From Streptomyces vilmorinianum (GTDB lineage Bacteria; Actinomycetota; Actinomycetes; Streptomycetales; Streptomycetaceae): a stretch of DNA of 64,000 bases. The stretch lies in NCBI RefSeq assembly GCF_005517195.1, contig NZ_CP040244.1:5474001-5538000 (forward strand), in the 5' to 3' direction. Under the pieces are notes generated by a model, which had not been told where the DNA came from, did no database searches, and saw nothing but the letters and a program-made list of their open reading frames with translations. Of the stretch, positions 24,812 to 33,184 are shown piece by piece. Made by a program: the position numbers and the translations under genes. How positions within the stretch are numbered: the first letter of the stretch is position 1; each line of letters begins with the position of its first letter.

Positions 24812-27800
24812 CGGCGGGTCACCTCGTCCGGCGGCTGCACACTGCCGTTGACGACCAGGAAGTCGGTCTTCACCGGGGAGAATCCGGGTCCGCTGGCAGT
24901 GATGGTGCGCGGCCCGGTCTGGTCCTTGGCGAGGATGAGCAGCTGGCCGATGAAGGTGCCGTCGGTCTTCGGGATCGTGGGCGCCGCCGCCGCGGTGATC
25001 CCCGGGTTCCACGTGAACTTCACCGGCACTCCCGGCGGGAAGTCCTTGCCGCGCACGGAGGTGACGAAGCCGGGCTTGCCGATGTCCGGCACAGCGACGA
25101 TGCGCGGCTGGAGGATGCGCAGCCGCTCCTTGGCCGTGTTGTCGTTCTTGTTCGCGTCCGTGCCGGTGGTGGTGAGCACGCCGGTGACCTGGCCGGTCAT
25201 CGCCTTCTTCGGGCTGAGCACGACCCGTACGACGGTGCTCGCGCCCGGCGTGAGGTCGGGCAGCGCGCACACCCAGTTCTGGTCGCAGTCCTCGGGCGGC
25301 CCGCTGTGGGGCAGCCCCGAGGGCAGGCCGATCTTCAGCCGCAGTCCGGTGGCCAGCGCGTTGCGGCCGTTGCGGACGGTGTACGTCACCACGACACGCC
25401 CGCCGACATAGCCGGGGTTCGGCTGGGCCGTGACCCGCACCCCGGGCCCGGCCTTCGGCTCCTCGGGCTCCGGGGGCACCGTGGGCGGCGTGGTGGGGGT
25501 CGGGGTGGGGGTCGGGGTGGGCGTGGGAGTCGGGGTCGAGGGGGGCGGTGTCGCCTCGCGCACCGGGACCACGGTCCGGCCCGCGTTGTCGCTGGGCTGC
25601 GGGTCCAGGACCGTACCGGTGACCGACCAGTCGACCGGGACGTCGCCGGGGGTGACTCCGGTGAGCGTGACGTCCACCGGCACGGTGGTGCCGGGTTCCA
25701 CCACGCCCAGGTCGCACTGGAGCGAGGAGGCGTCGCAGGTGCCGCCGGGCCGGCTGATCCCGGTGACCTGCACGCCGGCCGGCGGCGCGACGGTCAGCCG
25801 GGTGCCGGGCGAGGCGGCGGGGCCGTTGTTGACCACGTCGACACGGACCGTGGTGGAGTCGCCGACGGTGACCTCCGGCGTGGTGCCGGGCGCATGGACG
25901 GCGAGGTCCACGGACTGCTGGACGGTGGGTTCCTTCTGGCGGCCCGCGAGTTCGGTGGTGAGCGGGGTGATGTCGCCGGAGTCGACGTCCAGGAGGCTCA
26001 GCTTCTCGGGGCTGTTGACCGCAGCCTCGGCGCGGGAGCTGAATACCAGGCTCTTGCCGTCGGCGGTCCAGGCAGCGTCGCGCGGCTGGTGCGGACCGGT
26101 GGTCGTGGTGTCCGGCAGCTCCCGGCCGCAGGCGCCGGACTGGCCGCGGGCGGCGGTGGGCAGCAGCACCTGACAGTCGCCGCCGGACACGGACGTCAGG
26201 AGGATGCCGTTCTCCTCGTCGATCCGGCCTGCGCCGTTCTTGCGGTTGAAGGCGACGCTGCGCCCGTCCGGGGAGAACGCCGGGCTGTCGTCGATGACCT
26301 TGCAGTCGCCCGGGCAGTTGGTGGCGCTCAGGTCGCGCTGCTGGCTCAGGTCGTTCACGGGCACGGTCCACACGTGCTTGTTGCCGCCGCGCCCGTTGAT
26401 CTCCATGTTCCGGGTGAAGGCCAGGGTGGTGCCGTCGGAGGACCAGGTGGGCTGGGCGTCCTGACCCTGGAGCTGTCCGGCCGGCGGCACGACCTCGCCG
26501 GTGATCGCGCCGGTGGCGACGTCCGCGATGAGGATGCGGCTGGCTCCGGCCGCATCGCCGACGCCGCCAGGCGAAGTCCGGGTGAAGGCGAGCTGCTTGC
26601 CGTCCGGGGAGAACGTCGGGTCGGTGTCCCAGTCGTTCGCGCCGCGTCCCGCGAGCGGCAGCGGCGCCGCGTTGGAGCTGTCGGCGTCGGCCATCCAGAT
26701 CCGCTCGATCCGGCCGTCGGCGCCGTCCTCGAAGCGGGTGAGGACGGTCCGGCGGCCGTCGGGCGTGTAGTTCTGCCGCTCGGTCCACGGGTCGTGGCCG
26801 GCCGCGGGCTGGAACAGCGGATCCTTGGCGGGGTCGGTGTTGGTGTCTGCCGCGGGATCCTCGTTGAGGATCGTCAGCCCCAGATCGCGTGGGTCGGAGC
26901 CGTCCATCCGGGCGTCCTGGAGCGTCACCACGTGCGGGTTGGCCGCCGAGGTGCGCTCCACCACCACCCCGCCGCCGTCGAGGGAGCCGAGCCAGGTGGG
27001 CGAGAGGACGTCCCGGTCCTCGTTGAGCGCCAGCGAGGGGACCTGGTCGGAGTGGGCGGTCGAACGGAACACGTGGTCCCAGTCGCCCTCGCACTCACAG
27101 GTGATCTCGGGGCTCAGTAACAGCACACCGTCCCCGTCGGGCAGCCACGCTGCCCCGTGGGCCCGCCAGGTTGCCTGCGCGCCCCCGAACAGCGGCTCGT
27201 CGGCGGTCCCGTTCGTGATCCGCAGCCGGGTCACGGACTTCCCGTCGACGGTCGTGGTGGCGGTGTACGCGATCCAGTCGCGGTTGACGTCGTCGTCGAC
27301 CGGGTTCCAGGCCGGCTCCGAAGCCGTGCCGTTGGCGGGGCCGGTGATCCGGGTGGCTGTGCCGCCGCCAAGCGCCCGTACGTAGATCTGTTGGCCGACC
27401 ACCGGGTCACTGTCGACGGCGTACGCGATGCGCTGCCCGTCGGGGGAGACCGTCGGGTCCTCCTCGTTCGCGGACGTGTCGGTCAGCCGGGTCAGGCCGG
27501 TGCCGTCGGTGCGCACCAGCCACAGGTCCCGCTGGGTCCCGCCGCCCAGTCCTGCGGACTCGGCCGCGTCGAACACCACCGACTGGCCGTCGGGGGTCAG
27601 TTGGGGGTGCGCCGCGTCCATGCCGCTGGTGAGCCGTCGTACCGAACCGTCGGCGGCCCGCAGATAGATCTGCGGGTCCTTCTCGTCGCGGCGGCTGGCG
27701 AAGACCATCTGGTCGCCGAGGGCGGACGGCTGCGTGTCGTAGTGGACCGGGCCGTCACCGAACAGCGGGGTGCTGGAGGTGGTGGAGGCGACCTCACCGA

Positions 27801-27978
27801 GGCTGCGGTGGCCGGTGCCCGCGTACGCGACCCGGGTTTCCGCGGCGTCGGCAGCCGCCGCGGGCCCGGCGCTGCCCGGCCCGGCCGCCGCCGTCACCCC
27901 GAGCAGGGGGATCAGCAGCAGGAGCGAGGTGCCGAGTCTCCCCAGGCGGTACGGCCGTCCGGGGCCAGCGGTTTCCAT
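24808..27978 (-). CDS. Secreted TolB/WD40-like beta-propeller protein with DUF11/CARDB repeats, CIS-linked
   Basis: ATG 27978 is preferred because AAGGGG lies six bases upstream; a GTG at 27981 and an ATG further upstream are alternatives. The 1056-residue product has a Sec-type signal (LGTSLLLLIPLLGVTAAAGP, then an Ala-rich cleavage zone). About ten TolB/PD40-like blades follow (for example SPDGQRIAYAVDSDP, SPDGKQLAFTRTSP). Next come a DUF11/CARDB-type Ig-like domain, a TPTP linker (25490-25560), a second such domain and a final Ig-like domain. It is therefore probably exported, yet its stop overlaps the start of cytoplasmic cis16. Similar secreted proteins occur in Streptomyces CIS loci, but their role is not clear to me. 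Propeller and Ig domains suggest binding to cell surface or partner proteins. Confidence 0.85.
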   Translation of the reverse strand: METAGPGRPYRLGRLGTSLLLLIPLLGVTAAAGPGSAGPAAAADAAETRVAYAGTGHRSLGEVASTTSSTPLFGDGPVHYDTQPSALGDQMVFASRRDEKDPQIYLRAADGSVRRLTSGMDAAHPQLTPDGQSVVFDAAESAGLGGGTQRDLWLVRTDGTGLTRLTDTSANEEDPTVSPDGQRIAYAVDSDPVVGQQIYVRALGGGTATRITGPANGTASEPAWNPVDDDVNRDWIAYTATTTVDGKSVTRLRITNGTADEPLFGGAQATWRAHGAAWLPDGDGVLLLSPEITCECEGDWDHVFRSTAHSDQVPSLALNEDRDVLSPTWLGSLDGGGVVVERTSAANPHVVTLQDARMDGSDPRDLGLTILNEDPAADTNTDPAKDPLFQPAAGHDPWTERQNYTPDGRRTVLTRFEDGADGRIERIWMADADSSNAAPLPLAGRGANDWDTDPTFSPDGKQLAFTRTSPGGVGDAAGASRILIADVATGAITGEVVPPAGQLQGQDAQPTWSSDGTTLAFTRNMEINGRGGNKHVWTVPVNDLSQQRDLSATNCPGDCKVIDDSPAFSPDGRSVAFNRKNGAGRIDEENGILLTSVSGGDCQVLLPTAARGQSGACGRELPDTTTTGPHQPRDAAWTADGKSLVFSSRAEAAVNSPEKLSLLDVDSGDITPLTTELAGRQKEPTVQQSVDLAVHAPGTTPEVTVGDSTTVRVDVVNNGPAASPGTRLTVAPPAGVQVTGISRPGGTCDASSLQCDLGVVEPGTTVPVDVTLTGVTPGDVPVDWSVTGTVLDPQPSDNAGRTVVPVREATPPPSTPTPTPTPTPTPTPTTPPTVPPEPEEPKAGPGVRVTAQPNPGYVGGRVVVTYTVRNGRNALATGLRLKIGLPSGLPHSGPPEDCDQNWVCALPDLTPGASTVVRVVLSPKKAMTGQVTGVLTTTGTDANKNDNTAKERLRILQPRIVAVPDIGKPGFVTSVRGKDFPPGVPVKFTWNPGITAAAAPTIPKTDGTFIGQLLILAKDQTGPRTITASGPGFSPVKTDFLVVNGSVQPPDEVTRR

Positions 27979-28148
27979 CACGGTCCCCTTCGCAGTCTGG
28001 TGCGGCATCTGGATGTGCCCCCGCCACCGTCTACCGGCCGCGCGTGGGACGGCAGGGCTCGGGGGCCGCACCCGGGGGAAGCACGCGGTGTGCTTTCGGG
28101 CACCGCCGCCTTCCCCTCCACCGTCGGACGGTCCGTCGAACGGGCCTG

Positions 28149-28841
28149 TCAGATCAGCCCGTTGCGCAGCGCGTAGCCCACCGCGTGGGCCCGGTTGCGC
28201 AGTTGCAGCCGTGTGATGATCTCGTGCAGGACGTTCTTGACGGTTCTCTCGGAGTACGAGGTCTTGCGGGCGATCTCCGCGGTGTCCAGGCCCTCCGACA
28301 CCAGGCGCAGCATGTCCGCCTCGCGCGTGGTGAGCGTGGACAGGGACAGGGTCCCGGGGGCGAGCGCCGAGCGCTGGAGATTGCCGACGTGGCTGAGCAG
28401 CTCGCCGAGCAGATCGCCGGGCAGCACCCCCTCACCGTTGGCCGCCGCCAGGACCAGCCGCACGAGTTGGTCCTGATCGGCCTCGGCGCGGCGCAGCACC
28501 ACCGACGCACCGGACTCGATGACGCGTTGCAGCCCGCCGGCCCCGAGGGTGCCTATCACCAGGCCGGTGCGGGTGGCGCTGTTGTACCGCAGCCGGTTCA
28601 GCAGGGCGGCCACGTCGTCGTCGATGCCGTCCACGACCACCAGCGAGACCTGGGCCCGCTCCGCGTCGACGTCGTCCACCAGTTCGACCTCGGGGCGCTG
28701 GCGCAGTTGCTGGACGACACCGACCCGCAGCACGGGGTCGGCGGCGTAGACGGCCACGCTTGGCCGGGTCGGGCCACCGGAGCGAGACGTGCGGTGGATC
28801 GAGCCGATCTGGACGGGATCACGTGTCGTGGAGTCGGACAT
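28149..28841 (-). CDS. NarL/LuxR-type regulator with atypical receiver domain, probably of the CIS locus
   Basis: The 230-residue protein begins at ATG 28841, with GAGGAG 12 bases upstream; an in-frame ATG at 28871 is an alternative. The C-terminal 65 residues are a clear LuxR helix-turn-helix (LTTREADMLRLVSEGLDTAEI, SERTVKNVLHEIITRL, ending ALRNGLI). The first 150 residues follow a receiver-like alternation (VAVYAADPVLRVGVVQQL, VSLVVVDGIDD) but lack the usual acidic pair, and the conserved Lys region reads VVLRRAEAD. It may therefore not be phosphorylated. It lies upstream of the propeller-cap-ATPase operon and diverges from the membrane protein gene, so it is the natural candidate regulator of this half of the CIS locus. 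Confidence 0.88.
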   Translation of the reverse strand: MSDSTTRDPVQIGSIHRTSRSGGPTRPSVAVYAADPVLRVGVVQQLRQRPEVELVDDVDAERAQVSLVVVDGIDDDVAALLNRLRYNSATRTGLVIGTLGAGGLQRVIESGASVVLRRAEADQDQLVRLVLAAANGEGVLPGDLLGELLSHVGNLQRSALAPGTLSLSTLTTREADMLRLVSEGLDTAEIARKTSYSERTVKNVLHEIITRLQLRNRAHAVGYALRNGLI

Positions 28842-29077
28842 GGCAGGACCGTTCTCCTCTGCGCGGAACATGGGATACCTGTTTTCATGAGTCAGTGGGG
28901 GGGCTGAGTGATACAGCGCGAGGCGATCACGGGTCAGGGGTGCACCGAAGGCGGCTCACCACAGTAAGAGCCCACCGTTACTTGGGAGTTGACAGTGGCT
29001 TGCCGGGCAGCGTCACTGCCCGCGTATTGCCCTCCCGTCCCTCCCCCGCCTCCCGGGCACCTTCCTACGGTGACGGC

Positions 29078-30421
29078 GTGACGCCTTCCGCAGCCTCTTC
29101 CAATCCCGGTGCGCCCGGCCTCGATATCCCGGCCGTGACCGTGACGCCGGGTGACATCGCCACCACCAGCCTGACCGTGCGCAACGACAGCGACATCGTC
29201 GAGGCGTACGACCTGAAGGTCGTCGGCGACTGCGCCGCCTGGACCACCGTGGAACCCGAGCGCGTCTCCCTCTACCCCGGCACCTCCGAGACGGTGACGC
29301 TCCGTCTGGCGCCGCCGCGCTCCCCGGAGATCCGGGCCGGCGAGATGCCCCTCGGCGTACGGGTCCTGCCGAACGAGCACCCCGAGTCGGTCAAGGTCCT
29401 CGAAACCACCGTCCACGTCGGGGAGTTCCACGAGCTGAAGACCGAGCTCGCCCCGCGCCGCCGGCGTGGCTGGCTGCGCGGCCGCTATCTGCTGGCCGTG
29501 CGCAACCAGGGCAACACCTCGGTGCAGGTACGCTTCGCCCCCGGCCAGGCCGGCGAGGAACTGGGGTTCACCTTCGCCCCGGCGGAGCCGAAGCTGGAAC
29601 CCGGGGAGTCGACGGAGGTCCGGCTGCGGGTCCGCACCGCCAAGCCGGTGTGGTTCGGCAACCCCGTGGTGTGGCCGTTCACCGTGGACACCCGCGAGAC
29701 CGGCGAGCAGGAGGAGACGGCGCAGGCCCGCTGGGACGAGCCCGCTGTCCGGCCGCCGCTGGACGCGGAGTTCGTCCAGATACCGATCTTCCCGAAGTGG
29801 CTGCTCGCAGTGCTCGCCGCGCTGCTCGCGCTGTTGCTCGCCTGGTTCGCGCTGGTCCGCCCCGCGGTGCGCAGCGCCGCCAAGGAGGCGGCCACCGAGG
29901 CGGTACAGCCGCGCCCCACCCCGCCCGGCGACCACGCGGGTGGAGAGTCCCCCGGCACCGGCACGAACAACCAGCCCGGCGACGGCCAGGAGTCGGGGGC
30001 GGCGACCGGATCGGGCGGGGGCGGGGGCTCGTCGGCCGAGGGCGACACCGCGACCGGCGCCGGTCAGCAGAGCTCGGCGACCATCGACCTGAAGACGGGC
30101 ACTGGGCAGACCAAGACCGGCACCTACAAGGTGCCGGAGAACAGCGTCTTCGGGGTCACGGACATCGTCGTCGCCAACTTCCAGGGCGACGAAGGGGTGA
30201 TGACGATCACCTTCGGCGACCGCAAGATCACCACGATCGCGCTGGAGACGTTCCGCAACCAGGACTACCACTGGGTCACCCCCCTCAAGATCCCCGAGAA
30301 CGACACGGTGACCATCGACGTGACCTGTGCGAAGCCCGGTACACCGGCCACGGGCCAGCAGGCGCAGGAATGCCACGAGGTCCTCAATGTGAGCGGAGTG
30401 CTCAGCCGCACCACCGAGTGA
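29078..30421 (+). CDS. CIS-locus membrane protein with N-terminal Ig-like domains ('hydrolytic protein' type)
   Basis: GTG 29078 is chosen as start; the ribosome site is weak. Of 447 residues, 15-220 form two beta-sandwich (CARDB/FIxG-like) domains, for example PAVTVTPGDIATTSLTVRND, LYPGTSETVTLRL and LLAVRNQGNTSVQVRF. One transmembrane helix lies at about 239-262 (WLLAVLAALLALLLAWFALV). A Pro/Gly/Ser linker follows, then a C-terminal beta domain of about 110 residues. There is no N-terminal signal, so the first half is probably cytoplasmic and the C-terminal domain outside. Proteins of this shape are annotated 'hydrolytic protein' in Streptomyces, including near CIS genes, but I see no catalytic residues to support hydrolysis. 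Confidence 0.8.
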   Translation: MTPSAASSNPGAPGLDIPAVTVTPGDIATTSLTVRNDSDIVEAYDLKVVGDCAAWTTVEPERVSLYPGTSETVTLRLAPPRSPEIRAGEMPLGVRVLPNEHPESVKVLETTVHVGEFHELKTELAPRRRRGWLRGRYLLAVRNQGNTSVQVRFAPGQAGEELGFTFAPAEPKLEPGESTEVRLRVRTAKPVWFGNPVVWPFTVDTRETGEQEETAQARWDEPAVRPPLDAEFVQIPIFPKWLLAVLAALLALLLAWFALVRPAVRSAAKEAATEAVQPRPTPPGDHAGGESPGTGTNNQPGDGQESGAATGSGGGGGSSAEGDTATGAGQQSSATIDLKTGTGQTKTGTYKVPENSVFGVTDIVVANFQGDEGVMTITFGDRKITTIALETFRNQDYHWVTPLKIPENDTVTIDVTCAKPGTPATGQQAQECHEVLNVSGVLSRTTE

Positions 30422-30479
30422 ATCGGACGTTCTTCTTCCGGCTCATTGTCAATCATTGGTGACTGCATCTGTAAAGCTC

Positions 30480-30665
30480 GGTATCCCTTTCGACCGGAAA
30501 TCGATAACCCGGGTCTCAAAAGCAGCACCTGCGCCGGCTTCCCGCGGGCCTGGTTGAGCCGGCTGCGCACGGTGCCGACCGGCACCTCGCAGACGTCGGC
30601 GATTTCCTGGTAGGAGGTGATGCTGAAGCGCCGCAGCATCAGCACCAGCCGGGCGCCCGAACCAC
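30480..30665 (-). pseudogene. Sigma-70 region 4 fragment (ECF-like sigma factor remnant)
   Basis: The minus strand encodes RLVLMLRRFSITSYQEIADV, then CEVPVGTVRSRLNQARG. This is the complete helix-turn-helix of ECF sigma factor region 4. No region 2 or core upstream is present: the frame runs directly into the tail of the GNAT remnant. Downstream the frame continues into unrelated sequence. A truncated sigma factor gene is the simplest reading. Confidence 0.65.
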
Positions 30666-30708
30666 CACGGGTCGCGGGCCCCGGCAGGGCACGGCCCCCT
30701 GACCGACG

Positions 30709-30935
30709 TCACAGCGGGGCCAGGGCGAACCCTGCCAACCGGCCCCCCACGGTGATCGAGTAGGCCTCGCGGTCCGGGGCCGTGAAGTAGCTGTCCAACC
30801 AGCGATACCGAACGTGCCATCCGCCGACAACTCCAACGGCAGAAACTCGGAGAAGTCGCGCAGATACAGCTCCAGCAGTTTCGCCAGGGCAGGTTTGTCA
30901 GCAGCCCCGACAGCGGCGAGTTCAACACGGCACAT
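30709..30935 (-). pseudogene. GNAT-like acetyltransferase, frameshifted and truncated
   Basis: From ATG 30935 the frame reads VELAAVGAADKPALAKLLEL and then LYLRDFSEFLPLELSADGTFG, the typical start of a Streptomyces GNAT acetyltransferase. At about 30807-30811 the expected YRWLDSYF appears only in another frame, indicating loss of one base. In that frame it continues YFTAPDREAYSITVGGRLAG and then stops at TGA (30709) before the acetyl-CoA binding region. The product cannot be an active enzyme. Confidence 0.7.
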
Positions 30936-31040
30936 GTCCGTTGTAGATGGTGAATTCAGCGATCGACCACCAGTTACTCGCGACATTGCCGGTGTTGACG
31001 ACCTTGATGCAGCGAGCCGTCCGGGTCGGGAAAGCAGGCC
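30922..31040 (-). pseudogene. C-terminal fragment of a discoidin (F5/8 type C)-like secreted protein
   Basis: The minus-strand frame ending at TGA 30922 reads TARCIKVVNTGNVASNWWSI followed by AEFTIYN. This is the standard last strand pair of discoidin/F5-8 C carbohydrate-binding domains at the ends of secreted glycosidases. Nothing of the rest of such a gene is seen upstream. The stop overlaps the start of the GNAT remnant by 14 bases, so the fragments were brought together by rearrangement. Confidence 0.6.
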
Positions 31041-31329
31041 GCCACGGCCGCGGAGGAAGTCCCCAGAGGCAGTGCCGACGTGAGGTGCAGGTGGGAACAA
31101 TCGCACCGTGCCCTCATCCAGCGCGACATCTCCACCACCTCCCCTGCCGAAGCAGATCGCGCGGCAGGAGAGGCCACGAAGGAGGCACTGAAGTCGCCGA
31201 CAACGGCGGGGAAGCTGAACATGGACAGGGTGACGCACGCGCTCGGTCTCGCGCTGGAGGGGGTGTCGCTGTCAGTGGCTCTGCGTCCAGTCCCGCACTC
31301 AACGACTGACCCGCGCGTACGCGGCCTGG

Positions 31330-31584
31330 TCACGTCTCCGACGCCTTGGCTCGACCGCGCACCGCTCGATGAGCATCTCCAGGAAACCTGGGTCGGGGGT
31401 CGACCCGGCCGCCAGGGCCGCCCGTAGCCGGACCGACGAGCCCTCGGCGCTCAGGGCCACACGGCCCTTCTGCGACGCCGCGGGTGAGTGCGCAGGAGAC
31501 CCGTTCGGCAACCCCGATGCCTCGCTCGGCCTCGGCATCGACGAGGTACTCGACTTGGCCGACAACCGACCGAGCAAACGTCAT
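31330..31584 (-). pseudogene. HEAT-repeat protein remnant with internal frameshift
   Basis: From an ATG at 31584 the frame reads VGQVEYLVDAEAERGIGVAE, like the start of small Streptomyces HEAT-repeat proteins. The HEAT signature VRLRAALAAGSTPDPGFLEM followed by LIERCAVEP is present, but in another frame. At least one frameshift separates the two parts, and the second repeat is lost after CAVEP. An inactivated gene is likely. Confidence 0.55.
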
Positions 31585-31804
31585 GACGCCCCGTCAGAAT
31601 CAGCGTCGAACGAGCGTCAAGACGTTCCCCAGCCGCCCCTCACGGAGGTGAGGCGGAGGGCTCCCACCCTGCACCCGTTCGCAAAGCCACAGGTGAGACA
31701 CGTGGCAGGAACCGGCGACACACTCCACGCGGTTGACTCCCGGAAACAGATCGACTCGACTCGTCATCAATCGACCTCGCCCACAAAGCAGCAGGTCAGA
31801 GCCC

Positions 31805-33124
31805 CTACTTCACCGGCTCCAGGATCGCCACGCACTCCACGTGGTGCGTCATCGGGAACAGGTCGAACGCGCGCAGCGTCCGTACCCGGTAGCCGCCGAC
31901 CTTGAAGTACGCGAGGTCCCGGGCCAGGGCCGCCGGGTCGCAGGCCACGTAGGCGATGCGGCGGGCGCCCAGGGAGGCGAGGTGCTTGACCGTCTGCTTG
32001 CCGGCGCCCGCGCGGGGCGGGTCGAGGACGATGAGGTCGACCTCGGTGATGCGGGTGCGCGGGAGGACGGACTCGACCTTGCCCTGTTCGATGCGGACGC
32101 GGTCGTAGTCCTGGAGGTTGTGGCGGGCGTCCTCGACCGCGCGCTTGCCGGACTCGATGCCGAGGACCGCGCCCTGGTCGCCGACGCGGTCGGCGATCGC
32201 GCCCGCGAAGAGGCCGACGCCGCAGTAGAGGTCGAGGGCGGTGTCGCCCTTGCGGGGCATCAGGCCCTGCATCACGGCGAGGACGAGGGTCTGGGCGGCC
32301 TTCGGGTGGACCTGCCAGAAGCCGCCGTTGCCGACGCGGTACGTCCGGTCGTCGGCGCGCTCGCGGACGAACGGGCGGCCGTGGACGCGGTGGACGCCGC
32401 CGTCCTTCTCGTCGACGCGGAGGACCGAGACCGGCTTGTCCAGTTCGACCAGGGGCAGGCGGGCACCGGGCTTCGGGGTCAGGATCACCTGGCGGTCGCC
32501 GGAGCCGGAGGCGGCGATCGCCTCGATCGAGGCCATGCCCTCCCAGGTCCGCTTCTCGATGCCGAGCTCGGACACGCCCTCGGCCGCGATCATGCAGTGG
32601 TCGATCACCTCGACCTCGTGCGAGCGGTGCTTGCGCAGTCCGGCGTGCCCGTCGGCGTCGACCGCGTACTGGACGCGCGTGCGCCACTGCGGGACCTCGC
32701 CCGCCGGGAGCTTGTCGCCCTCGGCCGGCATGACGGTGCCGTCCCAGCCGGCCTCCTCGGGGGTGAGCCCGGCCAGGCGCTGGAGCTGTTCGGCGATGAC
32801 CTCGCCCTTGAGGCGGCGCTGGGCGCCCGGCTTGGCGTGCTGCCAGTCGCAGCCGCCGCACCTGCCCGGGCCGGCGAAGGGGCAGGGGGCCTCGACCCGG
32901 TCCTTGGAGGCTTCGAGGACGGAGACGGCGTCGGCCCGCAGGAAGCGGGACGTCTCCTCGCCCTCGGTCACCCGGGCGACCACCCGCTCGCCGGGCAGCG
33001 CGTGGCGGACGAAGAGGACGCGGCCCTCCTCGGTGCGGGCGATGCAGTGCCCGCCGTGCGCGACGGGGCCGACCTCGACCTCGTACTCTTCCCCGACCAA
33101 CGAAGAAACAGGTGCGTTCTGCAT
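31805..33124 (-). CDS. TRAM-domain class I SAM-dependent RNA (uracil-5-)methyltransferase, TrmA/RumA family
   Basis: The 439-residue protein has an N-terminal TRAM domain (EYEVEVGPVAHGGHCIAR, then LPGERVVARVTEG). A CPFAGPGRCGGCDWQH cysteine cluster follows, suggesting an Fe-S site as in RlmD. The methyltransferase core includes ALDLYCGVGLFAGAIAD, a DPPRAGAGKQ motif with the usual Pro-Pro-Arg, and YVACDPAALARDLAYF with the catalytic Cys. It probably forms 5-methyluridine in rRNA or tRNA; the exact target cannot be told. It is monocistronic or follows the KimA-like gene (60-bp gap, same strand). Confidence 0.9.
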   Translation of the reverse strand: MQNAPVSSLVGEEYEVEVGPVAHGGHCIARTEEGRVLFVRHALPGERVVARVTEGEETSRFLRADAVSVLEASKDRVEAPCPFAGPGRCGGCDWQHAKPGAQRRLKGEVIAEQLQRLAGLTPEEAGWDGTVMPAEGDKLPAGEVPQWRTRVQYAVDADGHAGLRKHRSHEVEVIDHCMIAAEGVSELGIEKRTWEGMASIEAIAASGSGDRQVILTPKPGARLPLVELDKPVSVLRVDEKDGGVHRVHGRPFVRERADDRTYRVGNGGFWQVHPKAAQTLVLAVMQGLMPRKGDTALDLYCGVGLFAGAIADRVGDQGAVLGIESGKRAVEDARHNLQDYDRVRIEQGKVESVLPRTRITEVDLIVLDPPRAGAGKQTVKHLASLGARRIAYVACDPAALARDLAYFKVGGYRVRTLRAFDLFPMTHHVECVAILEPVK

Positions 33125-33184
33125 GACGGGGTGACTCCAGAGAAAGAGAGAGGCGGGCTGCCGCAGCGGCAGCAGCCCACCAGT

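Larger units (their letters stand above)
30422..31804. other. Gene graveyard between CIS locus and conserved chromosome
   Basis: No intact gene is visible in this 1.4-kb stretch. It contains at least four minus-strand gene remnants, each broken by truncation or frameshift and described separately, with non-coding sequence at 31041-31329 and 31585-31804. The random mixture of unrelated gene ends suggests repeated insertion and deletion at the edge of the CIS locus. Confidence 0.7.

Noticed and set aside
25490..25560. G-rich tandem pattern in the propeller gene considered as a regulatory repeat
   Set aside because: It simply encodes a Thr-Pro linker between domains.
24812..27094. N-terminal extension of the DUF4255 gene up to 27094
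   Set aside because: The extension lies inside the propeller gene in another frame and has no family similarity; GTG 24811 with stop overlap fits the DUF4255 start.
31369..31905. 178-codon plus-strand frame in the gene graveyard
   Set aside because: It overlaps the HEAT remnant and the 3' end of the RNA methyltransferase gene and lacks any family pattern.
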